In this document: one piece after another, positions 28,684-36,659 of the stretch | Position numbering within the stretch: position 1 is the first letter of the stretch | Layout: the number at the start of each line of letters is the position of its first letter | DNA from: Arcobacter porcinus | GTDB lineage: Bacteria > Campylobacterota > Campylobacteria > Campylobacterales > Arcobacteraceae | DNA length: 64,000 nt | Direction: 5' to 3' | Assembly: GCF_004299785.2 (NCBI RefSeq) | Contig: NZ_CP036246.2 | Span: 1,364,001 to 1,428,000 of the forward strand | The notes under the pieces: generated by a model | Database searches by the model: none | What the model was told of the DNA's origin: nothing | The model's input: the letters and a program-made list of their open reading frames with translations, nothing else | Position numbers and translations under genes: made by a program

Positions 28684-28702
28684 AGTTAAATATTATTTAA
28701 CT
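28684..28702. promoter_or_regulatory. Operator between S24 repressor and Y-family polymerase
   Basis: A perfect palindrome, AGTTAAATATTATTTAACT, starts 13 bp before the repressor ATG. It is the best candidate for the repressor's binding site. Further AT-rich dyads (ATAATTATAATTAT) follow toward the polymerase gene. Confidence 0.7.
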
Positions 28703-28765
28703 TTTTAATTCATCTGTGCAATTATAATTATAATTTCTTTAATTAATATTATTATGGAATTAAAT

Positions 28766-30064
28766 ATGAAGATACATTTAGATTTAGATTGTTACTTTGT
28801 AAGTGCAGAAAGAACAAGATACCCTTTTCTAAAAGGGAAGAATGTTGTTGTTGCAAAAAGTAGTGATAAAAGAATATTTTCAAATGAGAAAAAGCAAAGT
28901 GTTTTATTAGGTGATACTGGAGCATTTAATAGTGTTTTAGAGTTTAAAAATTTTTATGATTCAAACAATATTTTAAAAGCATGGAGAGATGAGTTTTTAG
29001 ATGAAAATGGTGAAATTCATGGAATAGTAATTGCAAAAAGTTATGAATGTAAACCTTATGGCATAAAAACAGGCACACCTTTAAGAGAAGCTATACACAT
29101 GTGTCCTAATTTAATTATTATTCCAAGTGATCATCTATTTTATCAAGAACTATCTCAAAAGCTAAAAGCATATCTTGAATTTAAAATACCTGTACTTGAA
29201 CAATACTCAATTGATGAGTTTTTTGGAGATTTAAATGGTTGGATTAAAGATAGTGATACATTAGATTTTATTAAAGATTTAAGAGATGATATTAAAGAAA
29301 AGTTTGATTTACCAATTACTATAGGAGCTAGTAAAAGTAAATGGATAGCAAAACTTTTAACTGATTGCGTAAAACCTTTTGGAGTAATAGCACTAGAGCA
29401 AGAAAAAGTTTTTGATTACACAAAAGATATTAGTGTAGATGATTTTCCAGGTGTTGGAAGTGCAATAGGTAAAAAATTAAGTGATTATAGAATTAAAACT
29501 CTAGGTGAATTAAGAGAAAGACCTAATTTACTATATGCTTATGGAAAAACTGGAAGAGATTTATATAATAGAATTTGTGGAACTGATAACGACAAAGTAA
29601 TACCATATAATGATAGAAGAGGTATTGGAATTAGTAGAAACTTTAAAGCAATTATTGATAGAGATGAAATTTATAGAAGAGTAATTATACTTGCCAGATA
29701 TCTAAGTTATACAATTACAAAATTAAAATTAAATCCAACTACTTTTTACTTTAAAATTAGATATGAGTATGGATTAAAAAACTCTCAATCAATTACTGAA
29801 AATAGACTATTTAATGAAAAATTTCTAATAGATTTATCAAAATCAATGATAAAAAAATTAGATAATAGATTAAACTATAAAATCCATTATATAGCAATTA
29901 GTGCATCTAACTTTGCAAATTCATATAGTAACTTAAAAACATTTTCAGTAATAGATTATAAAAAAGATCTAAAATATAAAGCATTAAATGAAAACCTATT
30001 AAAAGTAAGAGACAAATATGGTGTTGATATCATTAGATATGCTAGTGAAGAATTGAATGGTTAA
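28766..30064 (+). CDS. Y-family DNA polymerase (UmuC/DinB-like)
   Basis: A translesion polymerase with the palm motifs MKIHLDLDCYFVSAERT (metal-binding Asp) and YSIDEFFGDL (catalytic DE), fingers TIGASKSKWIAKL, a helix-hairpin-helix thumb FPGVGSAIGKKL, and a little-finger domain. It bypasses damaged bases. I start at ATG 28766 (GGA 7 bases upstream); the ATG at 28754 has no ribosome binding site. Divergent from the S24 repressor. Its last 134-bp coding block before the terminal residues is repeated exactly at 52011, which suggests that the true 3' end was exchanged when the 22-kb cassette arrived. Confidence 0.93.
   Translation: MKIHLDLDCYFVSAERTRYPFLKGKNVVVAKSSDKRIFSNEKKQSVLLGDTGAFNSVLEFKNFYDSNNILKAWRDEFLDENGEIHGIVIAKSYECKPYGIKTGTPLREAIHMCPNLIIIPSDHLFYQELSQKLKAYLEFKIPVLEQYSIDEFFGDLNGWIKDSDTLDFIKDLRDDIKEKFDLPITIGASKSKWIAKLLTDCVKPFGVIALEQEKVFDYTKDISVDDFPGVGSAIGKKLSDYRIKTLGELRERPNLLYAYGKTGRDLYNRICGTDNDKVIPYNDRRGIGISRNFKAIIDRDEIYRRVIILARYLSYTITKLKLNPTTFYFKIRYEYGLKNSQSITENRLFNEKFLIDLSKSMIKKLDNRLNYKIHYIAISASNFANSYSNLKTFSVIDYKKDLKYKALNENLLKVRDKYGVDIIRYASEELNG
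29888..30021 (+). repeat. 134-bp direct repeat, left border of 22-kb cassette
   Basis: Exact copy at 52011-52144 in the same orientation (offset 22,123). It lies in the little-finger-encoding 3' part of the polymerase gene. After it the two copies diverge: the left ends DIIRYASEELNG, the right DIIKYANEIHTQ. Confidence 0.97.
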
Positions 30065-30365
30065 ATGATATAAATATTATTTTATTCAAAAATTTAAAAA
30101 TTCAGTAAAAAAAGTAACATTGATTTATATTCAAAAAAATATTTAAATTTCCAATTATAAAATAGCTAAATCTATAAGTGTAATTATAACTGGTTTATAG
30201 CAAGTTATTAAAGTTGTATTTACCAACTTATTCAAAAATTACACAAAAAAGAGATTTTTTGTGTGATAGTCCATATTATCGAAGAGGATTGATAATAAAA
30301 TCAGTATGTTTTCTATAAAAAAGTGTGTATTTTATATAATAAGATGTTTAACTTCTATTAATTTA
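30065..30365. other. Intergenic with hairpin terminator
   Basis: No gene seen. ACACAAAAAA / TTTTTTGTGT at 30241-30264 form a 10-bp stem with a GAGA loop. It lies between the converging polymerase and sirtuin genes and may end both transcripts. Confidence 0.65.
30241..30264. terminator. Bidirectional terminator-like hairpin
   Basis: A 10-bp perfect stem, T-rich on both strands, located between convergent genes. Confidence 0.65.
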
Positions 30366-31073
30366 TTATCTATTTTTATTTAAATACTCTTCAATATCTT
30401 TTGCAATCTCATCAATAGCCAAACTAGCTTTTTTATACAAAACTTTTGAGTAAAGTGTATCATTTAAAAATACACTTTTTTCTAAGTTATTTAAGATAGA
30501 AAATTTAATTTTTGAAGTTAAAAGTCTATCAGTATTTATAACTGCACCTCTAGTTCCTATTACAACTAAAACTTCACAATCATAAAATTCATTATACATA
30601 TTTATATATTTTGGAGCATCTTCAGCAAAAAAGACAATATTTGGTCTTAAAAAGCCACTACATTTTGGGCAAGTTTCATGCTTTTTAAACTGCTCTTCAT
30701 ATCCTATATTTACAATATTATTACAGTTTACACATCTTAGTTCTTGTAAAAATCCATGTAAATAAAGTACATCTTTACAGTTTGCTTTTTCAAACATATT
30801 ATCAACATTTTGAGTGATAACTACAATATCATCTGGATATTTATTTTTTAATTTTGCTACAACTTCATGAGCATAATTTGGTTTTTTATCTTTTAGGTTT
30901 ACTCTTAACATATCATAAAATTTTATTGTATTATCTTTATTAAAATCTAAACAACCACTTACACAAATATCTTCTATTTTATGGTTTTCCCAAAGTCCAT
31001 CTTCATCTCTAAAAGTTGATATTCCACTCTCAGCACTAATTCCTGCACCACTTAAAATTATTACTTTTGCCAA
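30366..31073 (-). CDS. Sirtuin (SIR2-family NAD-dependent deacylase)
   Basis: A 235-residue class III-like sirtuin. NAD-binding GAGISAESGISTFR at 9-22, TQNVDNM around 87-93, catalytic His106 in LYLHGFL, and a zinc ribbon with Cys114, Cys117, Cys135 and Cys138. This is the architecture of protein deacylases, not of the zinc-free SIR2 NADases seen in ThsA or prokaryotic Argonaute systems, so NAD depletion is less likely. It is the second gene of a two-gene operon (2 bp after its partner), driven by the palindrome promoter at 31593-31624. Confidence 0.92.
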   Translation of the reverse strand: MAKVIILSGAGISAESGISTFRDEDGLWENHKIEDICVSGCLDFNKDNTIKFYDMLRVNLKDKKPNYAHEVVAKLKNKYPDDIVVITQNVDNMFEKANCKDVLYLHGFLQELRCVNCNNIVNIGYEEQFKKHETCPKCSGFLRPNIVFFAEDAPKYINMYNEFYDCEVLVVIGTRGAVINTDRLLTSKIKFSILNNLEKSVFLNDTLYSKVLYKKASLAIDEIAKDIEEYLNKNR

Positions 31074-31075
31074 TT

Positions 31076-31564
31076 TTAATCCTTTTTCTTTATCTCATCA
31101 AAATCTATTTCGCCTAAATCTATTATATTTGGTTTTAAAAACTCTAAATCTTTAAAATAATCATCTATTTTTTTCATATTTTTATCTGAAATTTTTTTAA
31201 CTTTAGTTTTTATTTTTGGTAATTTTTTATCTATTTTTCTTTTTTTATTAAAAAATTTATCAATCTCATTTTTATATGGATATTTTTTATATAACAAAGC
31301 TTCAAACTCAAAATAACCATCATCTAAAATATGAACTATAATATATCCTTTATTTGTATTAAAGATATTTATTCCTGTGGACTCTTCTTTAAAAGGTTTT
31401 TTAGATTTTAAATACACTGTTGCACAATCTTTTTGTCCACAGTTACATTTTGAGTGTAAAAATAGTCTATTTTGAATAATTTCATCTTTAAAAACATATC
31501 CAGCTTTGTTCATAAATCTTTTTAGAAACTCAAGAAATATTGGAGTTTTATTTAATAGATACAA
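31076..31564 (-). CDS. Unknown 162-residue protein coupled to sirtuin
   Basis: No family recognised. Residues ~40-47 read CNCGQKDC, a compact cysteine cluster that could hold a metal. The C-terminal third is very Lys-rich and helical. It is first in the operon with the sirtuin and under the cassette-wide palindrome promoter. It could be a substrate or partner of the sirtuin; that is inference from coupling alone. Confidence 0.6.
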   Translation of the reverse strand: MYLLNKTPIFLEFLKRFMNKAGYVFKDEIIQNRLFLHSKCNCGQKDCATVYLKSKKPFKEESTGINIFNTNKGYIIVHILDDGYFEFEALLYKKYPYKNEIDKFFNKKRKIDKKLPKIKTKVKKISDKNMKKIDDYFKDLEFLKPNIIDLGEIDFDEIKKKD

Positions 31565-31592
31565 ATCTTATCCTTCTTATTTTATTTAAATA

Positions 31593-31624
31593 ATTATAAT
31601 AAACTATTTGGACATATTTTTGTC
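31593..31624 (-). promoter_or_regulatory. Cassette promoter-operator 1 (GACA-N6-TGTC, TATAAT)
   Basis: GACATATTTTTGTC at 31611-31624; reading leftward, 12 bp later comes TATAAT (31598-31593), then the start at 31564. Member of the shared promoter-operator set. Confidence 0.88.
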
Positions 31625-31699
31625 GATTTAATTAATTTTCTAGTAATCTTAAAATTAAAATATGATTTCATAAATTTTCCTTTAATTTAAGCTAAAAAA

Positions 31700-32137
31700 C
31701 TAATAAATGCACTCTGGCATCTCTTTTTTTCTTAAATTTATGTACTCTTTTACTAAATCTGTTTTACCCAATATTAAAGCTTTTTCAATAAAAAAATTTA
31801 TAGAACAATCTATATCTTTATGTTGTTCAAAAGTTATCCCATTTTTTAATAAAGTTCTCTTATTTTCTAATAACCTATCTACCCTAATTTTTTCATTTTC
31901 TAAATATTTATTGTAATATGATAATCTCTCGTTAATATATTCATTTACACTTTCATCTTTTATTTTTATATTTTCACTTTTTAATAAAATATATGTATTT
32001 TCGTTATTAAGTCCAAGAGCTTTATCGTTTCCCATATATGGTGCAATAAAAAAATATGCAATTATAAAAGATAGAATTGATGCAAAAATAAAATATAAAA
32101 TATAATATTTAAAAATACTTTTAACTGTTTCAATCAT
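31700..32137 (-). CDS. Small membrane-anchored protein, third gene of unknown operon
   Basis: From ATG 32137 (GGAG 9 bases upstream, overlapping the preceding stop as ATGA) the protein has an N-terminal span (YYILYFIFASILSFIIAYFF). A hydrophilic, helical region of about 110 residues follows, ending in a Cys-containing helix (KKEMPECIY). The longer ORF start at 32173 would lie inside the previous gene and has no ribosome binding site. Probably a bitopic protein. Function unknown. Confidence 0.6.
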   Translation of the reverse strand: MIETVKSIFKYYILYFIFASILSFIIAYFFIAPYMGNDKALGLNNENTYILLKSENIKIKDESVNEYINERLSYYNKYLENEKIRVDRLLENKRTLLKNGITFEQHKDIDCSINFFIEKALILGKTDLVKEYINLRKKEMPECIY

Positions 32138-32379
32138 TTTATTTCTCCATTTTTTATCATTCTTCTTGTCCAATCTTCATAACTCTCTTTTAGTTTAGGA
32201 CTTTTAAACATATATTTCTCTTCATATGCTTGTGCAAATACTATATTTTTAATCTCTATATCTTTTTTTATAGCCAAGAAAGAATATATTAAAAGAGCTA
32301 AACTTCCACCAAATATTATTGGATACATTAATAATTTTAACGCTACACCTATAATTGTTCTTAAAAAATCTATTATCAT
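32134..32379 (-). CDS. Small membrane protein, second gene of unknown operon
   Basis: 81 residues with an N-terminal amphipathic/hydrophobic stretch and one span (LLMYPIIFGGSLALLIYSFLAI), then a charged tail (EEKYMFKSPKLKESYEDWTRRM). It overlaps the downstream membrane gene by 4 bases and follows the upstream soluble gene by 15 bp. No family recognised. Confidence 0.6.
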   Translation of the reverse strand: MIIDFLRTIIGVALKLLMYPIIFGGSLALLIYSFLAIKKDIEIKNIVFAQAYEEKYMFKSPKLKESYEDWTRRMIKNGEIK

Positions 32380-32394
32380 TTGTAACCCCTTTTT

Positions 32395-33006
32395 TTATAA
32401 TAAATCATCTAAAGTATATCTATCTTTAATATACTTCTTTAAATTTTTTAGTTCAGTTTCTAAATCATTTTTTATAATATTTAAATGATCTTTTAAATTT
32501 ACTCTAGCTTCAAATGTTGATAAATCTATTTTTTTATGCTCTGAAATATAAAATGATTCTATTTTATTTTGTTCAATTTTTAAAATATTCATATGTAAAG
32601 AACTACACTTTGGTTCAACAAAACCAACACTGTATCTATCTCTTACAAAAGCATAATAAGTTTTTGCACTATAAATATTGTTTACATATGTTTCAAATCC
32701 AAAATCACCATGTCCTAAATGTGAAAGATTATGTAAATATTTTTTAACAGATTCATTTAATTGTTCCAAATCTTCATTAAAAAACTTTCTCCATTTATCA
32801 ATAGGTTCTCCCCAAGATGAACCTTGCAAATAAGGCTCACTAAAATCTAAAGCTAAATAGTGATTTGCAACTAAATTTAAATCACTTATAACATCTTTTA
32901 GATTTCTATAAACATCATAAACTTTTTTTGGATTTGGTAAATTTTCTTCTTTTATCAAAGCTTCATCAAAAACTTTTTTTGTAAGAAATAGTATGTCTTT
33001 TAGCAT
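32395..33006 (-). CDS. Unknown 203-residue soluble protein, first gene of operon
   Basis: A helical, soluble protein with a conserved-looking aromatic region (HYLALDFSEPYLQGSSWGEPIDKWRKFF) and a histidine-rich turn (NLSHLGHGDFG). Not recognised. It leads a three-gene unit with two small membrane proteins, transcribed from promoter-operator 2. One soluble protein plus two membrane proteins is a pattern seen in several anti-phage systems, but nothing here identifies an enzyme. Confidence 0.6.
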   Translation of the reverse strand: MLKDILFLTKKVFDEALIKEENLPNPKKVYDVYRNLKDVISDLNLVANHYLALDFSEPYLQGSSWGEPIDKWRKFFNEDLEQLNESVKKYLHNLSHLGHGDFGFETYVNNIYSAKTYYAFVRDRYSVGFVEPKCSSLHMNILKIEQNKIESFYISEHKKIDLSTFEARVNLKDHLNIIKNDLETELKNLKKYIKDRYTLDDLL

Positions 33007-33036
33007 TTTTTGTCCTTGTAGATTTATTTATAAAGG

Positions 33037-33068
33037 ATTATAAATAAACTACGGGACATATTTTTGTC
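33037..33068 (-). promoter_or_regulatory. Cassette promoter-operator 2
   Basis: GACATATTTTTGTC at 33055-33068, 12 bp from TATAAT (reverse strand, 33042-33037); it drives the three-gene unit starting at 33006. Confidence 0.88.
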
Positions 33069-33071
33069 TAA

Positions 33072-33383
33072 TTAAAAGAAATCATGACAAATAATTTCAA
33101 ACAATTTATCTAATACATAAGTTGCTATCTCTTCACTATGTTTAGATTTATAACGATTATAAGCTACAAATTGCAATAACTTAATAAAATCAGTTAATTT
33201 ATCATCATCAAATGTAGCATTTGTTGTTACTACTCTATTTATTTCATTTTCAACTATTTTTTTTATAGTTTCTAAATCTATTTCTTTCATAACTGATTCA
33301 GAAATGAGAAGATTAACTCTATCTTCCATAGAACCAGCCATAATCTGAAATATGTCTTTTTCACTCAACTCTAGCTTTATCAT
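33072..33383 (-). CDS. Unknown 103-residue helical protein
   Basis: A small acidic helical protein (MIKLELSEKDIFQIMAGSMEDRVNLLISESVMKEID...) that I do not recognise. It has its own copy of the palindrome promoter and stands alone between two other promoter units. The ribosome binding site is AAAGGTAGAAT. Confidence 0.55.
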   Translation of the reverse strand: MIKLELSEKDIFQIMAGSMEDRVNLLISESVMKEIDLETIKKIVENEINRVVTTNATFDDDKLTDFIKLLQFVAYNRYKSKHSEEIATYVLDKLFEIICHDFF

Positions 33384-33422
33384 AAATTCTACCTTTTATT
33401 TAAAATTTATAACGGGGATACT

Positions 33423-33454
33423 ATTATAAACATGAAATAAGACATATTTGTGTC
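33423..33454 (-). promoter_or_regulatory. Cassette promoter-operator 3
   Basis: GACATATTTGTGTC at 33441-33454, 12 bp from TATAAT (reverse strand, 33428-33423), upstream of the gene starting at 33383. Confidence 0.86.
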
Positions 33455-34320
33455 TAATTAAAAAAGTCCTTATTTTTTGTCATTTCTTTAATACTTTCTA
33501 CTACTAAATTCACTACACATTGCATTTTATTTACATCTAGTGTTTCTAATGTATCATTTGCTGTGTGATAGTTTGGATTTCTAAAATGTGCAGTATCTGT
33601 TACCATAATGGCTTTATATCCAAACTTCCAAAAGTTTAGATGGTCAGATGCTGTTATTTGATTTATTGGAGTTGGAATCATAGCTTCTACATATTCGATA
33701 TTTTTGTCTATATTTTCAAAATCAAATTCACTCATAAAATTTTGTGATTGTTCATTGCAAACCATAGCTATAAAATTTCCTTTTGAAATATCAGCTTGTT
33801 TTTTTGTAATAAACATTGATAATTTTGATAAATCTACATTTTCATTTGTAAAGTAACCTATCATTTCATAATTTATCATACCTGTTACATCTATTTTATT
33901 ATCAAATAAATATTTAGCATAAACATAACTTCCCATATTTTCAGTTCCATAATAAGGTGGTTCTTCTAGGGTAAAACATACAAAATCAATTCTAATAGGT
34001 AATATATCTTTTATAGCATATAGTTGTTTTGCTGTTTGTATAAGTCCTGCAACTGCACTTGCATTATCATCTGCTCCTTGAAAATCTCCACATACATCAT
34101 AATGAGCACCAATAATTAATCTTTTTTCATACTGAGGATTTAAAGTTGCTATTACATTTTTATATTCATTATTATCAACTACATAGTTTTGAAAAGAAGT
34201 TTCTAAACCTATATCTTTAAATCTATCTTCAAGATACAAAGCTACATTATTTAGTGAATCAATATTTCTATAATTTCTTGGTGGTTGTATTTGTGTTAAG
34301 TATTTTAGTGTTTTTACCAT
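33454..34320 (-). CDS. M28-family zinc metallopeptidase
   Basis: A 288-residue M28 aminopeptidase-like enzyme. The metal ligands are recognisable: GAHYDV with His73, GADDNASAVAG with Asp84, catalytic Glu in FTLEEPPYYGTEN (119-120), and late His residues in TASDHLNFW and NYHTANDTLE. No signal peptide, so it is cytoplasmic, whereas many M28 enzymes are exported. It is under promoter-operator 4. Its role inside a defence-like cassette is unclear; peptide trimming or small-molecule deacylation are possible. Confidence 0.85.
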   Translation of the reverse strand: MVKTLKYLTQIQPPRNYRNIDSLNNVALYLEDRFKDIGLETSFQNYVVDNNEYKNVIATLNPQYEKRLIIGAHYDVCGDFQGADDNASAVAGLIQTAKQLYAIKDILPIRIDFVCFTLEEPPYYGTENMGSYVYAKYLFDNKIDVTGMINYEMIGYFTNENVDLSKLSMFITKKQADISKGNFIAMVCNEQSQNFMSEFDFENIDKNIEYVEAMIPTPINQITASDHLNFWKFGYKAIMVTDTAHFRNPNYHTANDTLETLDVNKMQCVVNLVVESIKEMTKNKDFFN

Positions 34321-34344
34321 AACTATCCTTGTTAAATTTGTAAA

Positions 34345-34376
34345 ATTTTACAAGAAAAAAAGGACAAGATTATGTC
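34345..34376 (-). promoter_or_regulatory. Cassette promoter-operator 4
   Basis: GACAAGATTATGTC at 34363-34376, 12 bp from TAAAAT (reverse strand, 34350-34345). It lies 3 bp beyond the stop codon of the nucleotidase gene and drives the M28 gene. Confidence 0.83.
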
Positions 34377-34379
34377 TAA

Positions 34380-35303
34380 TTATTTATTTTTTTCACTTAA
34401 CATAATATTTTTATTTAATACCTTTGCACTAGGAACTACATTTGAAGAAAGATTTAAATGCACATCTTGATCATCAAAAAATATATCAGCACCAAAGGCT
34501 TGAAGTATCTCATATTTATCTGTTCCTCCAAGAAAAAATGCTTCATCAACTCTTACTCCCCAAAGATTAAAAGTTTTAATTACTCTTTCATGAGTTGGTG
34601 CGGATCTTGCTGTTACTAAAGCTGTTCTAATTGGAGATTTATCAGTAGGAAATTTTGCTTGTATTTTTGCAATTGTAAGAAGAAGTTTCGCAAAAGGTCC
34701 CATTTCAAGTGGATTATTTCTATTCTCTTTTTCATGTTCTATAAAAGCTTCTAATCCATGATTTTTATATACAAGTTCTGATTCTTCACTAAATAAAACA
34801 GCATCACCATCAAATGCTATTCTTACTTGCTCATTTGAAATATTATGTATATTTTCATTTGAATGTAATATTTTGGCAGCTGCAACACCATTTTCAATTG
34901 CATTTAAAACATCATTATCATCAGCACTCAAAAATAGATCTACTTTAAAAGCTTTTAAATAGTTTGAAATATTTGTTCCACTTGTCCAAGCAGATCTTAT
35001 AATATCTAGTTTTAAATCATTTATAGCATTTGTTATTCTAAGGCTTGTAGCTGCATTATTTTTTGATAGAATAATCACCTCTACTTGCCTTTCATCACTA
35101 GAAAAGAAACTATTTATTTTTAAGATATTTTCAACAAGTCTATAACCTGTACCTTTTTTCAAAGATTTATCTTCATTTTCTAATTGGTATTTATAATAAG
35201 CATCTAATCCATCTTTTTCAAATATTTGATTCTCTTCTTCTAAATCAAACAATGCTCTTGAGCTTATTGCAATTACAAGTTTGTTGTTTAGGTTATATGC
35301 CAT
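34380..35303 (-). CDS. Cytosolic 5'-nucleotidase (cN-I family)
   Basis: A 307-residue member of the cN-I like family, which dephosphorylates nucleoside monophosphates. Characteristic blocks: LVIAISSRALFDLEEEN, the DxxAVLFSEESE-like stretch RIAFDGDAVLFSEESE, ALVTARSAPTHERVIKT and FFLGGTDKYEIL, FFDDQDVH near the end. It follows the AAA/DUF4143 gene by 23 bp and has no palindrome promoter of its own. Nucleotidases can deplete nucleotide pools in defence, but this could equally be metabolic. Confidence 0.88.
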   Translation of the reverse strand: MAYNLNNKLVIAISSRALFDLEEENQIFEKDGLDAYYKYQLENEDKSLKKGTGYRLVENILKINSFFSSDERQVEVIILSKNNAATSLRITNAINDLKLDIIRSAWTSGTNISNYLKAFKVDLFLSADDNDVLNAIENGVAAAKILHSNENIHNISNEQVRIAFDGDAVLFSEESELVYKNHGLEAFIEHEKENRNNPLEMGPFAKLLLTIAKIQAKFPTDKSPIRTALVTARSAPTHERVIKTFNLWGVRVDEAFFLGGTDKYEILQAFGADIFFDDQDVHLNLSSNVVPSAKVLNKNIMLSEKNK

Positions 35304-35326
35304 TTTTTGATTCCTTATATTTTTGT

Positions 35327-36613
35327 TTAATTCATTCTTTTTATATCTTCAAATTCAAATACAAAATCTTCATATTTTATTACCTCAATATCTTCTCTAA
35401 GTGATGTTTCATCATAGGTAATTAACTTATATTTATATTTTTTTTCACTATCAAAATTTTCAAATGCTCTAAATTCTCTTTGTCTTGTTTTCTCATCTTC
35501 TATATTATATGATACTTGATAAAGTGAATTTTCACATCTAAAATCTATCTCATAGTTCTCTTTTATATATGTAAGCTCTTCACAAAATTTATTTAGTACA
35601 ACAAATACTTCATTTTCCAACATAACTCCATTATTTATAGTTCTATTTATACCTAAATTTAAAAAACCATTATCACTAAGATATAGTTTTTTAGCAGATT
35701 TTATTTGCTCTGTCATCTTAGTATGATACGACGAAATTGTATGGATTAAAAAATTATCTTCAAAATAGTTTATATACTCTTTTATAGTTTTTGCATCTAT
35801 ATTTATTTTTTTTGCTAAACCTAAATAATTAAGTGATGAAGTTGCATTTGATACTATATAGTAAAACAGATCTTTTAGTTGTGATGAGTTTTTTATATTG
35901 TATCTTGGAACAATATCCTTAAAAATGATATCTTCTGCAATATTTTTTAGTATATCTTTTTTTATTATCACATCATCTGTACTTATTACATCAAAATATC
36001 CACCCCATTTTAGATACTCATCTTTTGCTCTAGATATTTCTATTTTATTTGATATTTGCTCTATTCTAGTTCCATAAGAGATATTTTTAAATTTTAAAAA
36101 CTCTGTAAAGCTAAAACTATGAACAGATATTTTAAGCACTCTTCCAGTTAAAACAGTTGCAAAATCACTTGTAAGTAGTGATGAATTTGAGCCTGTGATA
36201 ATAAATTTGATATTGCTATTTTCATATTTTGATTTTACAAATACTTCCCAATTTTTAAATATTTGTATCTCATCTATAAAAAAATAGATTTTTTCTGATA
36301 AGTTTGGATTAGCTAATTTTAGATAATTATCAAATATTTCTGCTAAATAACTTGCATCTTGTTTATAAGGAATAAACTCTGGTTTTTCAAGATTTATGAA
36401 AAATATATTTTTTGCTTCAACAGTTTTTAAAAGTTCTTTTATCATAAGCTTTGCTAGAGTACTTTTACCAACTCTTCTTGCACCAATAAGTGCTATGATT
36501 TGTTTTGTAGTTAAGTATGAAACTGCTTTTGGCAATAATTCACGACTTATAAAATTATCATAAGCACTTAAATTATTCCAGTGTGGGTTGTCTTCTAAAA
36601 GAATTGATTCCAT
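35327..36613 (-). CDS. AAA-14 / DUF4143 ATPase
   Basis: A 428-residue ATP-binding protein of the widespread AAA_14 plus DUF4143 type: Walker A in IALIGARRVGKSTLAK (about 42-53), Walker B-like IYFFIDEIQIFKNWE, sensor FIITGSNSSLL, and a C-terminal DUF4143 domain related to restriction-endonuclease folds (EVFVVLNKFCEELTYIKENYEIDF). Function is unknown across the family; it is frequent in accessory DNA. No palindrome promoter upstream. Confidence 0.9.
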   Translation of the reverse strand: MESILLEDNPHWNNLSAYDNFISRELLPKAVSYLTTKQIIALIGARRVGKSTLAKLMIKELLKTVEAKNIFFINLEKPEFIPYKQDASYLAEIFDNYLKLANPNLSEKIYFFIDEIQIFKNWEVFVKSKYENSNIKFIITGSNSSLLTSDFATVLTGRVLKISVHSFSFTEFLKFKNISYGTRIEQISNKIEISRAKDEYLKWGGYFDVISTDDVIIKKDILKNIAEDIIFKDIVPRYNIKNSSQLKDLFYYIVSNATSSLNYLGLAKKINIDAKTIKEYINYFEDNFLIHTISSYHTKMTEQIKSAKKLYLSDNGFLNLGINRTINNGVMLENEVFVVLNKFCEELTYIKENYEIDFRCENSLYQVSYNIEDEKTRQREFRAFENFDSEKKYKYKLITYDETSLREDIEVIKYEDFVFEFEDIKRMN

Positions 36614-36659
36614 ATATTTTATCCTTTTTAGGAATGTATTCTGTATATTAGCATATTAT

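Noticed and set aside
30366-31073. SIR2 as an NAD-depleting abortive infection effector
   Set aside because: The protein has the Cys4 zinc ribbon and compact deacylase build; defence SIR2 effectors usually lack these and are fused to other domains.
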